Part shown: positions 13,901 to 25,200 of the stretch, piece after piece | How positions within the stretch are numbered: position 1 is the first letter of the stretch | How the letters are laid out: the number at the start of each line of letters is the position of its first letter | DNA from: Pogonophryne albipinna | Lineage: Eukaryota > Chordata > Actinopteri > Perciformes > Artedidraconidae | DNA: 64,000 nucleotides | Reading direction: 5' to 3' | NCBI GenBank assembly: GCA_028583405.1 | Contig: JAPTMU010000117.1 | Span: 5,001-69,000 of the forward strand | Program-made: the position numbers and the translations under genes | Notes under the pieces: model-generated | What the model was told of the DNA's origin: nothing | What the model saw: only the letters and a program-made list of their open reading frames with translations | The model's database searches: none

Positions 13901-16900
13901 ACATGTACTGAGTTCTGAACTTGCCATTCATAAAGGCCTTGGGGCTATGTTTGATTTAATTAAACAAAATATATGCACTCCACTATGCTGTTGTAGTCAT
14001 TTCATTTCAAACCTTTATTTATGCAGGTGAATCCCATTGAGATCATTGATCTCTTTTTCAAGGGTGACCTGCTGTAGTATTTACTGTATCTGAAGTTCTT
14101 AATATGATTGCTCATATTTCAAGCCATTTTTGGATCATTTTCATCAACCGGCCCCATTCCAAACTAATTGAATAGCCCTGGTTTACAGTATGATATATAA
14201 GATATATGACATGTACTCTAAAGGTGATTGGATTGTATTTCTATGATTACAATGAGATGTAAACACACATTTGGATTCTCTCACGCTCATCTGTTGCCTC
14301 TCACCTCCTCAGTGTCTATACTTCTGAGAGAGGAGCCAGAAAACCCAAAGTGCTTCACTCAGAGCAGGAAGGACTTCACGTGTTTCTGGGAGGAAGACGA
14401 GGAGCTGTCCGGCTCTCTGGATCAGTACTCCTTCACATACACCTACCAGTAAGCCACAATCAGTATAATATCAAACCATGCGGTGTCCAATATGGTCATC
14501 ACACTGTAGGTCCAAGCTGGTGTTTCTACTTTATTTGTAATGCAAACCAACCACTATTAAATTAGGGATTGAAAATGTAATTTAAGGATTAAAAACAGAC
14601 TAATTTATGCAGTTTGACCATTTCTAAAAGGTCAATATCTCAGTCTAGATACATACAAACTTTAACCTCATTTGGCATGTGATTTTTCCTATTTTTAAGA
14701 TGTCTTTTTTACTTTCTCTTAATTTGTATTCTTTTGCAGCAAATAGGTTACCAATTAAACATATTTAGCTGTCGGCTGTGCGTGGTGATGAAAAGCTGGT
14801 TCGAGGGGCCCCCAGTGAATGTTTGCCCTGGGCCCCCACAGACTCTAGAATCGCCACTGCTTCAAGAGACATAACACTTTAGTCAATTCAGAAAAGTGCT
14901 TCTTCCAAATGCTTAGTATGCAAGAAACAACTGCTCTCTCTGAACCCAGGTTTTTTTCTGTCTCCCTCTCAGGAATGAAAACAGCAGCAGGTGTCCACTG
15001 AAGATGCTCCCTGCAGCGGGGGGGAAGAGGCTGTTCTTCTGCCATCTGAACCGAACCCAGATGTTCGTCCAAACGGACATCGAGGTTCATCGAGAGGGAA
15101 GACTGATCCACAATCGCAGCCTCCTCATCGAGCTCGTCTGTAAGTTTGTTTTACTGCAATCTAAGCCGTCAAATCTAGAATAATAATCAACATTCATTTT
15201 AATTTCCTCGAAAAATATCCCTAACAAGTCCAGTTTTAACCCTTTTGGAGCTCTGGTGAGTAAGAAACCAGCAAGGGTAATTGTTGGGAAAATACTGAAT
15301 GTCCTCTTCCAATCTGAGAGTAACATGATAACAAAGGTATCCCAACTGTAGCTGTGAACATGACAGGATGTCTGATTACCTAGAAGAGCATCAGGACTGT
15401 TTGAGGCAGATGATAGCTATGTGATTAACATGATGATTCAGCCTCTATGGAGAGAGACATCAAGCATGCTCATTTCTGACGTGGAGCTAATCTGAAGTAA
15501 ACATTGAATACTGCTTTCTATTCCTCCATCTTGTGACTGTGTAACTCCCTCTCTTGGATATCAGCATGTGAAGGACACTGTTCAGGAACTAGTTGTACCA
15601 AATGCTGATATTTTTCTAACAGTAATTTAGCCTTTGTATTTTTCCATGCAAGTAGCTAGCACTAGCTCCAAACGTTGCTAGATGTTCGGCTAGTTAAGCT
15701 GGCACGAAAGTCACCAAGTTGTCAAAACTGAGAGCTCGTCCCTTTAGGCCTTCCTCCATAGTCACTAGTCGCAGTGTTTCAGACTTTTGGTGAAGAATAA
15801 TCTTTCCTCAACCCCTCTTCATCTCCTCCCTAACCATCTACCTCCTCTCTTCAGTTATTCTGGATCCTCCGGCTAACGTGACGGTGAGCAGGACGGCTCA
15901 GCCACTCCAGCTCAACCTCAGCTGGGTTCCTCCTGCTCTAAAGTACATGGACGACAGCATGATTTATGAAGTCATCTACACTACAGCGGGCAGCAACGTG
16001 GGGCAGGTAGGATCACTATCTTATACATGACCCTACTTATCAACCCTAAAAGTGAAGTTCCTCAACAACTAAACTGCATTTACATGTTGGAGAAAACGTA
16101 TTTTCTTACGGATTACTCTCGTAGTTTTTAACACATTGTGAAATAATGCAACAAAACATTATTTTTGTGGCTAAAATAACTTGATGGGCTTAAGACAATT
16201 AAGAGATCATGGTTTGGCTTGAACTAGGTATCTTTTTTATAGGCTAGCTTAAGCTACATAGGTAGGTTAAAATCAGGGTTGCCAACTCTCACGCATCTGG
16301 CGTGTGACACGCGCTTTCGCTTTCAATCTCACGGTCTCACGCCAAAAACAAGATGAACCGGCGATCGTTTTTGGCTGGTTATTTACAATGTTGAGTTGAC
16401 AGCTGCTCAAGCTCCGCTCCCTCCCCCCCCCCCACCACTCTTAACAACGTGAACAGACAGCAGAGCAGTGCGAGCCGGTTGGTCAATCCCCGACCCGTTT
16501 TGCGCATGCGCAGATCTAAGATCCAGTAGAAATTATAAAGAAGTAAAAGTCTGCTGCTTATTGTTCTACAACTAGACCAAAATAGGGTCAAAGAGTATAT
16601 GAGAGTGAGTGTGTTAATTAATATGTTTGGCAGTTTGGAGTAAGTCTGTAGATTTGTGTGCATGTGTTTCATGTATAGGCCTCTCACGATCATTAATTTT
16701 GTTGGATACATTTTCCCGGAAATTATTGCGATAAACGATAATATTGTCGGCACCGTTGTATGACCATTTTAGACCACTGACATAATGATAATATATAATA
16801 ATAATTCAAGTACATCCTTTCAAACTGCTAGTCACATCCTCATGTAAATGGGAATGTATCGAGTTCATTTTTATTTATCGTACGATAAGTCAATTAATTG

Positions 16901-19900
16901 CTTATCGCGACAGGCACACAATAAAACAGTGGAAACAAACATGTGTTTGACTTTCATTAGTGAATGAAACTTTGTGCCCTTTATAGTCTGTGTCCAATAT
17001 TGTGTATTTGTATATATTGTATATATATCCTATATATATGCTAAGGTCCCGCTGCTGACATGATAGCAGTCATTTCGTGCGCATATGTGTAATTAAACCC
17101 ATGATATCAACATCTCACTCCAGCCAGGTACCCAAAGTTGGCAACCCTGTTTAAAATATATCAACCTTTGACTTTTTGTTTCACACGAGACACAAATATT
17201 GGCCTCTTTAGTAAAATGTTGGTTTAACCCATCAATTCACACCAATCTCCCTTAAAATACTTATTTCCACGGTCTTTGATCAGAAATCTATTTGGATGCC
17301 TCTAAAACAGGGGTCTCAAACTCAAGGCCCGGGGTCCAAATCTGGCCCGCGACTTCATTTTATGTGGGCCCGCAAGAGCTTGCATAGAATATAATATGTT
17401 TATTATACGGTTACATGCCACTTTACAGAAGCAGGTTGCCCATAAACTACATGTCCCACAATGCATTTTGTTTTGTGACATGCGCACTGAAGAGACTTTC
17501 AGACGTAAGTTATTATCCTATCCGACAATAATCCAATTCAGAGGCAATAATGTAATATAATACATTATATATTTATATATGTATATTTATATAGTTACAA
17601 CCGGCCCTTTGAGTGCAACCATAATGTTAATGTGGCCCGTGATGAAATTGAGTTTGACACCCCTGCTCTAAAACAAACCTTACCCCAGTAAAAAGGGGAC
17701 CAGTCTACATGGATATATAAAGGTTGAATAAAACTTTTAGCAGCAGGTTTGATTGTCTGCTAGGTGCCCATTAAGACCTGTATTGATGAATTGAGGAATG
17801 TTTTCCAGGTCGAGGTGGTTGCAGCCAGCTCAGAGTTGATCCTGAGAGGCCTGCAGCCGGGCCAAATGTACAAGATAAGAGTCAGAGTGAAGCTCGACGG
17901 GATTAGCTACAACGGCTACTGGAGCGCCTGGAGCGACCCGGTGTTCATGGAAACACTGCCGGCAGGTGAGCAATAAAGAAATGTGTCAGATAATCCTTGA
18001 AGCATTTTGGCTATACATAGAAAATTCCCGGTACTTGTTGGTTATCTATCTTTTTTTTTTTTTCACACTCTCTAAATACGCACTTCTTTAGTTTTTCTCA
18101 GAGGAGGGTTAGGGTTAAATTAAAACGTGGCGACAGATAACTCACAAGTACCACATTGGGTACCCAAAGCAATGACTGTTGTTCCTCCTCCAGAACTCGA
18201 CCTCCTCATCATGTCGCTGACTTTCATCATCTCCTTCATCCTCATTGTGATGTCTCTCACCATGATCCTGTCGCATCGAAGGTCAGATAACCAGCAACAC
18301 AAGGCTTATGTACAAGCCACAGAGAAATTGGTTGCATCCTAAAGTAACGATTATCTCAAAAAGATATGTAGAATAATAGTGTTTTGCTTCTGTGCCCGGT
18401 TCAGGTTTGTCGTCAAGAAGGTTTGGCCGACTATTCCAACTCCTGACAGCAAGTTCAAAGGCCTTTTCAGTGTTTATGGAGGGGACTTTCAGGTAAGAAC
18501 AATACACGTTTACACCCATGGTAGCAGCTCTGTGAGGCTGCACTAACATCAAGGCTGCTGTATGCTAAATGCTACCGTCAGCAGGCTTACAATTCAAATG
18601 CTAGCAAGTTAAGTTGGGAAAATGTTGTTGGCAAACCTTGTTTAGTTATAAATTAAAGAACAAGAAACATTAGACAGTACTGATTGCCATGCCAGTCCAT
18701 CCAATGGTCGTCAAGACAGTTTACTACATACCACAAATGCCAACCTCATGGTGTTACCAGAGAAAGTCTAGAAAAGGGAGATAGCGAGAGTCAGTTTTCT
18801 GTATCTGTGTCACGTGGTTTTGCCACTGCGCCGCCCCTTTAGGAGACGAGTGTCCTTTCTCTATTCAGTCAATCTTAGACGCAAATGTGAACCAAGATTA
18901 TGACGAATTCTTGTGCCCAATGATCCCCAACGTTTATATTTGACCCATTTTCCAGAAGACACATACCTTCCAACCTTCTTGCATTAGAATGTCATTTTTT
19001 AGAAGGATATATAAGGAAAGAATTGACCTTATTCAAAATCTATCTGTCACAGCAACAGTCGCAAGATCTAGCAACTGTTGCTTTGTTGACGTTATGAATC
19101 TAACCAAACTGTGTCCTAAAAACTGTTACATTTCAAACAACGCCCTAGCTAACTTATTTTTCAAATGAATGTCAGCTTTATAAATGTATTTTATAAGCAA
19201 AAGAAAATATAAATACTTTAGACCACACCACTTAGGAGACCATTTCCATACCATACATTCATACCATTGCCACAGCTTGCATTGCGTCATGTTTTGTTGT
19301 AGCATCTTGGGAATATTTGGGATAGTAATTTCTTCTTGTCTGAAAACTGCCAGACCTTTCTCTCTGAGTTTTCCTCATCACTTCATTGTTGTTTTTGTAC
19401 AGGAGTGGTTTGGGCAGACCAACAGAGGCATAAGGTTGACTCCAGCTTTCTTCTACTCAGAGGAATGCCCTTCTCCTCTGGAAGTCCTGTCTGAACTCAG
19501 CCCACGACCATCACTGCCCTTCCCGCCTCTGCCACCCAAAGCCTTTAGAGCTTTGCCCTCAGTCAGAAAAGAAGACGACGACGTAAAGACGTTGCCGGAA
19601 GATAGAGAGTTGATGGACAGAGGTGATCCAGTTCTGTCAGAGCAAAGGATAGCGACACCACACAACCTCTGGCTGATGGACCGCATAAGGGCACTCAACC
19701 AGAACCAAGTTCCCTGCTCCCAGTCCTACCTACTGGAGTCCCAGGACACCTACGTTACCCTGAGTGCAAAAAACCAAAACATAGACAAACTGGATGACGT
19801 TCTGGAGGAGACGTTACCCCTCGAGGTGTTTTTTGCCTCCAGAAAGACGGTGTCGTATGAATCTCACTCCGACCTGGGATCCGTGCCGCAGAGCTCCAAT

Positions 19901-20140
19901 TCGGGTCGACTTTCATCACAGTCCAGCTTTGAGTACCCAAACCACGCCTGGATGACAAAAGGCCCGGGGTACACCTACATGGCGGTGGCAGACTCGGGGG
20001 TTTCTATGGATTATAGCACCATGAGCAGAGTGGAGGACTTTGGAAAAGCTGTCATCTACGCCAATGATTACAAAAACGAGATCCCGGCTTTTAGAAGTCC
20101 CTTCCTGCCGAGTCATCACCACATCGACGGTGACGGCTGA
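10964..20140 (+). CDS. epor: Erythropoietin receptor, complete (8 exons, 542 aa)
   Basis: Class I cytokine receptor that homodimerises on erythropoietin and signals through JAK2/STAT5 in red-cell precursors. Exons: 10964-11066, 14313-14448, 14973-15139, 15855-16006, 17809-17965, 18194-18281, 18405-18492, 19403-20140, all AG/GT-bounded and in frame. Exon 1 supplies a probable signal peptide. Exons 2-3 hold the paired cysteines of the first fibronectin-like domain (CFTQSRKDFTCFW) and N-glycosylation sites NRT and NRS. Exon 5 ends with WSAWS. Exon 6 is the transmembrane helix, and exon 7 has the box 1 JAK2 site (WPTIPTPDS). Exon 8 carries tyrosine sites including DTYVTL (about Y414, matching the mammalian STAT5 site) and ADSGVSMDYS near the end. 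The eight-exon plan and the 136-bp exon 2 match mammals; human is 508 aa. Exon 1 is the least certain. Intron 1 contains a full hAT transposon. Confidence 0.95.
11392..14180 (+). mobile_element. Intact-looking autonomous hAT transposon (2789 bp) in epor intron 1
   Basis: Exact 15-bp terminal inverted repeats CAGGGCTATTCAATT are flanked by a perfect 8-bp target duplication, GTTTACAG, at 11384-11391 and 14181-14188. One uninterrupted transposase frame fills the centre on the same strand as epor. Perfect ends, perfect target duplication and no stop codon together suggest a recent insertion. A stretch at about 14000-14075 looks like a separate repeat tail lodged in its 3' part. Confidence 0.93.
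11738..13558 (+). CDS. hAT transposase (Charlie/SCAND3-GTF2IRD2-like), 606 aa
   Basis: Enzyme expected to cut and paste the surrounding transposon in the nucleus. The frame opens at 11738; a second ATG at 11750 is an equally good start. An N-terminal BED-like zinc finger (CLICNE, then NLRRHF) is followed by the RNase-H-like core: LAIDESTD (D about 195), LVTDGAPAMSG (D about 261), the LHCLIH Cys-His pair, SDLRWLSKG, and a C-terminal dimerisation region with TCESAFSHMN (E about 574). The three acidic residues fit the hAT DDE triad, and I see no frameshift or stop. Domesticated relatives in vertebrates (SCAND3, ZBED5, GTF2IRD2) look similar, but here the terminal repeats are intact, so this is a mobile copy rather than a host gene. 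Activity is not shown. Confidence 0.9.
   Translation: MDIKMSLSTLKKRKVDTENRQFNSEWKEKYLCVNVSGRPVCLICNECLSVCKEYNLRRHFKTAPANFDATFPAGSDARRQKILGLTLCYDQRRSSLFRACTDQERATAASLRVAWILGKKKRPFTDAETVKECMLASIEEVVADEKIRKSVIDSIKNIPISDTSTSRRVETLASDVFEILLDKLRKAEDMSLAIDESTDGSDVAQLCLYVRFVDGECFREDLLGLIALDGHTTGEVMFHKVVSFFKEHKLGLDRINMLVTDGAPAMSGRTQGLSARLADVAPQLRSLHCLIHQSLLCAKLSGELKNTMDSVMAIINFIRCNSSLQHRLFRQMLSDMSAQYNDLLMHSDLRWLSKGNVLKRFCELKEEIMAFLRNPKHKKANAFLCLIENDEFYAAVCFLSDILQHLNQLNLELQGRDKMVTQLVERLHAFQKKLTLFFADLCPGKMLHFPTLRTAGLQITKVMTGFMDALKTNFAARFEHFSLPTEVMRFVKDPFSVNVEGEFALKAKELIVTLNEASLQLELIDIQSSDDLRQSFQAGSEKFWTHEVSHEKFLHSRGLALFVLTMFGSTYTCESAFSHMNAIKTNNRASLTDQHLHHCMRIAMTT
14449..15854. other. epor introns 2 and 3
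   Basis: Outside exon 3 (14973-15139) this is intron. A short piece at about 14790-14860, rich in GGGCCCCC, ending with TAGAATCGCCACTG, looks like the terminus of an interspersed repeat. Nothing else is recognised. Confidence 0.5.
16274..17149. mobile_element. hAT-like element, copy 1 (876 bp), in epor intron 4
   Basis: Ends CAGGGTTGCCAAC and the complement GTTGGCAACCCTG. The flanks GTTAAAAT and TTTAAAAT match at 7 of 8 positions, as expected of an ageing hAT target duplication. A second copy with matching ends and shared interior (TTGCTTATCGC...CAGGCACACAATAAAAC) is in the tetraspanin gene at 51559-52663. No intact transposase was seen. Confidence 0.85.
17308..17665. mobile_element. Non-autonomous hAT element (358 bp) in epor intron 4
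   Basis: CAGGGGTCTCAAACTCA at the left and TGAGTTTGACACCCCTG at the right, with perfect 8-bp direct repeats CTCTAAAA on both sides. GGCCC-rich subterminal sequence is typical of hAT-Charlie-type elements. Confidence 0.9.
18493..19402. other. epor intron 7, nothing recognised
   Basis: About 900 bp between the box 1 exon and the long cytoplasmic exon. An in-frame extension upstream of exon 8 is open from 19184, but it lacks receptor similarity and a clear AG/polypyrimidine tract precedes 19403. Confidence 0.6.
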
Positions 20141-20194
20141 AAGATGGACGGCCTACACATTAACTGAGTCTTAAAGGTCACCTATTATGCAAAG

Positions 20195-20933
20195 TCCTCT
20201 TCTTCATGTCTCTTCTACATCAACATGTGTCCCCTCTTCTCCATGTCTCTTCTACATCAACATGTGTCCCCTCTTCTTCATGTCTCTTCTACATCAACAT
20301 GTGTCCCCTCTTCTTCATGTCTCTTCTACATCAACATGTGTCCCCTCTTCTTCATGTCTCTTCTACATCAACATGTGTCCCCTCTTCTTCATGTCTCTTC
20401 TACATCAACATGTGTCCCCTCTTCTCCATGTCTCTTCTACATCAACATGTGTCCCCTCTTCTTCATGTCTCTTCTACATCAACATGTGTCCCCTCTTCTT
20501 CATGTCTCTTCTACATCAACATGTGTCCCCACTTCTTCATGTCTCTTCTTCATCAACATGTGTCCCCTCTTCTTCATGTCTCTTCTACATCAACATGTGT
20601 CCCCTCTTCTTCATGTCTCTTCTACATCAACATGTGTCCCCTCTTCTCCATGTCTCTTCTACATCAACATGTGTCCCCTCTTCTTCATGTCTCTTCTACA
20701 TCAACATGTGTCCCCACTTCTTCATGTCTCTTCTTCATCAACATGTGTCCCCTCTTCTTCATGTCTCTTCTACATCAACATGTGTCCCCTCTTCTTCATG
20801 TCTCTTCTTCAACATGTGTCCCCTCTTCTTCATCAACATGTGTCCCCTCTTCTACATCAACATGTGTCCCCTCTTCTTCATGTCTCTTCTTCAACATGTG
20901 TCCCCTCTTCTACATCAACATGTGTCCCCTCTG
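20195..20933. repeat. 38-bp minisatellite (~19 units) in epor 3' UTR
   Basis: Units are of the form CTTCTTCATGTCTCTTCTAC followed by ATCAACATGTGTCCCCT; the last few are shortened. The unit has no stop in any forward frame and 38 is not a multiple of 3, so all three + frames stay open and repeat the same 38-residue peptide cycle. This is a repeat artefact, not a protein. It starts 55 bp after the epor stop, inside an element beginning TTAAAGGTCACCTATTATGC at 20171. Confidence 0.97.
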
Positions 20934-21107
20934 TGTGAAGAGACTCTGAAAGTTTCAGGAACAAAGATTCTCTCTCTTTGTGTCCGTTAATCTGGTATAA
21001 CACATTAATAGGTTCTTAAATATTAAGATCCCCTGAGACACAGTGTCGTGAAAAAAAAAAAAGTACCCCCGACGGGGACCTTGGGGCTTAACAGGTTAAG
21101 ATATCCA

Positions 21108-21196
21108 TTGCTATCGGGATGTTAAGAGCTTTCCATGGAATATAACAAAAAGTGTATCTCGAGCCGGTTTCTCAAATTTACCTACGCCACCTTTAA
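21108..21196. mobile_element. 3' remnant of a TTAA-flanked palindromic element
   Basis: Matches the right half of the element at 56761-57141 (TTGCTATCGGGATGTTAAGA, TCGAGCCGGTTTCTCAAA, ending CACCTTTAA). The left half is missing. Confidence 0.75.
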
Positions 21197-21851
21197 GTGA
21201 ATTTTAGGTCAATATTTTAAGCCAGTACATGACCAAAGCACCAAATGATTATTAATGCACTGCTGAAAATAGTCCCCGATCATTGTATAATTCACCTGTT
21301 GAACGTTTGCTGCAAACGACTGTGCCCAGCTGTTTGAGGTCATTGTAAAGAAGAGCTTATGGAAGGAAATGGCTCTGATATGTTGACAAAATATAGAATA
21401 TATTGGTAGCAGTATGTTGTTAAATAGCCCCAAAATGAAAATTAAACATCGTTTGATATCGTCTTAGTATTTTGGTTATCAAAGTAAAGCAGAAGTGGCT
21501 TTTTTAAAGGCTGCATTAAAGTATAAGTAACGCCATTTTCTGACCTTAACAGACTTTTCTAGCTGTTCTATTGTTTGCCCACATCTATCATTTCAATGGC
21601 ATTTCTAAATGGAAAGAAACTGTATGTGTGAATAATATTAAAATGTTTATTTTTCTGGATCAAATGAAGTCAAATGAGTACTACTGTACTTAATATGTGT
21701 TCTCATGTGACTGTGTCTTTCTTGTGGAGTTGAAGTTGTGTTTAGGTCAATGCTGCCATCTAAAGAGCAGAGCATGTACAGTTTCTGTTTCTATTCAAAA
21801 CATTTCAGGCTTGTTTGCTTTTTTGGCTTTGGAAAAATGTATTGTAAGTGG

Positions 21852-21857
21852 AATAAA
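21852..21857 (+). terminator. Candidate epor polyadenylation signal
   Basis: AATAAA about 1.7 kb after the epor stop codon, the first well-placed signal before the opposite-strand swsap1 3' end. Inferred only from the hexamer. Confidence 0.4.
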
Positions 21858-21983
21858 TGCTTCTATAAAAGAATATAAAAACATTAAATCATTGCTGACT
21901 CCTTCATTCTTTTGAGTCAGTGGGTCGTTTGACACAAAAGGAAAGAAAACCCACATAAAACAAGAAGTGAATAATCAGAATAC

Positions 21984-21989
21984 TTTATT
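21984..21989 (-). terminator. Candidate swsap1 polyadenylation signal
   Basis: TTTATT on the + strand (AATAAA on the minus strand), 287 bp past the swsap1 stop codon. If both signals are used, the two convergent transcripts end roughly 130 bp apart. Confidence 0.45.
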
Positions 21990-22275
21990 AATTTTGGTAG
22001 GAATTAAGTTTCTTGACAGTTTCTCCATTTCAGAATGAAAAAAAAACATAAATAGAGTACAAATATTTATATGAACATAACAAGTGTAAGTCATTCAGTG
22101 CACGAAATAAAATATAATAATGACGTTATGTTAACTAAGGCTTTGTTCTATACATCTCATGTTCACTGCAAAATGTAAGACCTGAGGAGCTAAAATAATG
22201 AACACTTTGACAGAACAGTGAACGAACCAACTTTCAACATCTCCCACAATGCAACAGTCTTTGATACAAATATTT

Positions 22276-25200
22276 TTAGGCCATTTTAAACTCCATTGAA
22301 CCATCAGGGGAGATTGACAGCTGCCACTCTTTAGGGGCTGCAGCCGGTCTGTCCTCTCTCTCTTTGGTGCAGGCGTCCTCTGTGATGCCGGTGGCAGAAA
22401 GGTAAACGTTCCACAGCTCCTTCACTCCGGCTGCTGCAGCCTCGTAGCTCCGGTCCCGATCCAGAGTACAGCGCATCTGGAAATACCGATCAAGAACGTC
22501 CAGGATGGGATCCGTGGCGGAGGATTCCCCGCCGGCGTGCTCAGAGTCCACGTCAGACCTGTTATGGCAATTATGGTATTAAAGCTTAATGCAGTGTAAT
22601 CCTAATGAAATGTAAGTGGTATCCTGGGAATGGCATTTACATGTGTGTGTGTGATTTAAGGCCAGGGGGAAAGGAAGACATTTGCTCCAGGGGGGGTATC
22701 TGTTATCTGTTCTTTGTAGGGTGTGAGTTTCCATTGGTCCCTCTTCTTTAGAGAAGACCAGGAAATGATGGATACACGGATCGTGTTCAAATCAATAGGC
22801 ACGCAATGACTCTAAAGAATAATGATCACGCCACCAAACACACATTCAGACTAAAGGAACCAGCTGTTTGGAAAATGAGAGAAGTAGAAAGTACAGGTAT
22901 TTGAGTTCAACATGTAAGAAGTAGAAAGTACAGGTATTTGGGTTCAACATGTAAGAAGTAGAAAGTACAGGTATTTGGGTTCAACATGTGAGAAGTAGAA
23001 AGTACAGGTATTTGGGTTCAACATGTAAGAAGTAGAAAGTACAGGTATTTGTGTTCAAAATGTAAGAAGTAGAAAGTACAGGTATTTGTGTTCAACATGT
23101 AAGAAGTAGAAAGTACAGGTATTTGTGTTCAACATGTAAGAAGTAGAAAGTACAGGTATTTGAGTTCAACATGTAAGAAGTAGAAAGTACAGGTATTTGT
23201 GTTCAACATGTAAGAAGTAGAAAGTACAGGTATTTGAGTTCAACATGTAAGAAGTAGAAAGTACAGGTATTTGTGTTCAACATGTAAGAAGTAGAAAGTA
23301 CAGGTATTTGAGTTCAACATGTAAGAAGTAGAAAGTACAGGTATTTGAGTTCAACATGTAAGAAGTAGAAAGTACAGGTATTTGTGTTCAAAATGTAAGA
23401 AGTAGAAAGTACAGGTATTTGGGTTCAACATGTAAGAAGTAGAAAGTACAGGTATTTGGGTTCAACATGTGAGAAGTAGAAAGTACAGGTATTTGGGTTC
23501 AACATGTAAGAAGTAGAAAGTACAGGTATTTGTGTTCAACATGTAAGAAGTAGAAAGTACAGGTATTTGTGTTCAACATGTAAGAAGTAGAAAGTACAGG
23601 TATTTGTGTTCAACATGTGAGAAGTAGAAAGTACAGGTATTTGTGTTCAACATGTAAGAAGTAGAAAGTACAGGTATTTGGGTTCAACATGTAAGAAGTA
23701 GAAAGTACAGGTATTTGAGTTCAACATGTAAGAAGTAGAAAGTACAGGTATTTGGGTTCAACATGTAAGAAGTAGAAAGTACAGGTATTTGGGTTCAACA
23801 TGTAAGAAGTAGAAAGTACAGGTATTTGGGTTCAACATGTAAGAAGTAGAAAGTACAGGTATTTGAGTTCAACATGTAAGAAGTAGAAAGTACAGGTATT
23901 TGAGTTCAACATGTAAGAAGTAGAAAGTACAGGTATTTGTGTTCAACATGTAAGAAGTAGAAAGTACAGGTATTTGGGTTCAACATGTAAGAAGTAGAAA
24001 GTACAGGTATTTGGGTTCAACATGTAAGAAGTAGAAAGTACAGGTATTTGAGTTCAACATGTAAGAAGTAGAAAGTACAGGTATTTGAGTTCAACATGTA
24101 AGAAGTAGAAAGTACAGGTATTTGAGTTCAACATGTAAGAAGTAGAAAGTACAGGTATTTGGGTTCAACATGTAAGAAGTAGAAAGTACAGGTATTTGAG
24201 TTCAACATGTAAGAAGTAGAAAGTACAGGTATTTGAGTTCAACATGTAAGAAGTAGAAAGTACAGGTATTTGAGTTCAACATGTAAGAAGTAGAAAGTAC
24301 AGGTATTTGTGTTCAACATGTAAGAAGTAGAAAGTACAGGTATTTGAGTTCAACATGTAAGAAGTAGAAAGTACAGGTATTTGGGTTCAACATGTAAGAA
24401 GTAGAAAGTACAGGTATTTGTGTTCAACATGTAAGAAGTAGAAAGTACAGGTATTTGAGTTCAACATGTAAGAAGTAGAAAGTATAGGTATTTGAGTTCA
24501 ACATGTAAGAAGTAGAAAGTACAGGTATTTGAGTTCAACATGTAAGAAGTAGAAAGTACAGGTATTTGTGTTCAACATGTAAGAAGTAGAAAGTATAGGT
24601 ATTTGAGTTCAACATGTAAGAAGTAGAAAGTACAGGTATTTGTGTTCAACATGTAAGAAGTAGAAAGTATAGGTATTTGAGTTCAACATGTAAGAAGTAG
24701 AAAGTACAGGTATTTGGGTTCAACATGTAAGAAGTAGAAAGTACAGGTATTTGAGTTCAACATGTAAGAAGTAGAAAGTACAGGTATTTGAGTTCAACAT
24801 GTAAGAAGTAGAAAGTACAGGTATTTGAGTTCAACATGTAAGAAGTCAAAGTAAAAAGTCATCAGAAAATAAGTAGTGGAGTAAAGTACTGATACCAGAA
24901 AAATGTACTTAAGTACAGTAACGAAGTATTTGTACTCCACTACTTCCCACCTCTGCTCAGAAGGAGTCGTCATGCTTGCAAGCAATAAAAGAAAAGATCT
25001 GAAAAAAACTTTATATCGATATTGTGATTCTTTGCATATTTCATCATTTTCTCAAGACAGCAGCTGATTTCTGTCGTGTCAAATAATCATATAATCATTT
25101 AAAACATATAGTCTTATACTCTGATTGCCTTTTACACTGTTACATTATATTTGTAGTCTTGTATGTGTTTAACAGAGACACATGTTAAGGAGGGTAAAAG

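Noticed and set aside
19184..19402. In-frame N-terminal extension of the last epor exon
   Set aside because: Intron 7 sequence: a good acceptor precedes 19403, and joining exon 7 there restores the receptor frame.
20187..20990. Three overlapping long open frames (237-267 codons) after epor
   Set aside because: They are the 38-bp minisatellite read in three frames; same peptide cycle, no domain.
22876..24846. CRISPR-like regular array
   Set aside because: Units are contiguous 37-bp tandem repeats without spacers, in a vertebrate intron; it is a minisatellite.
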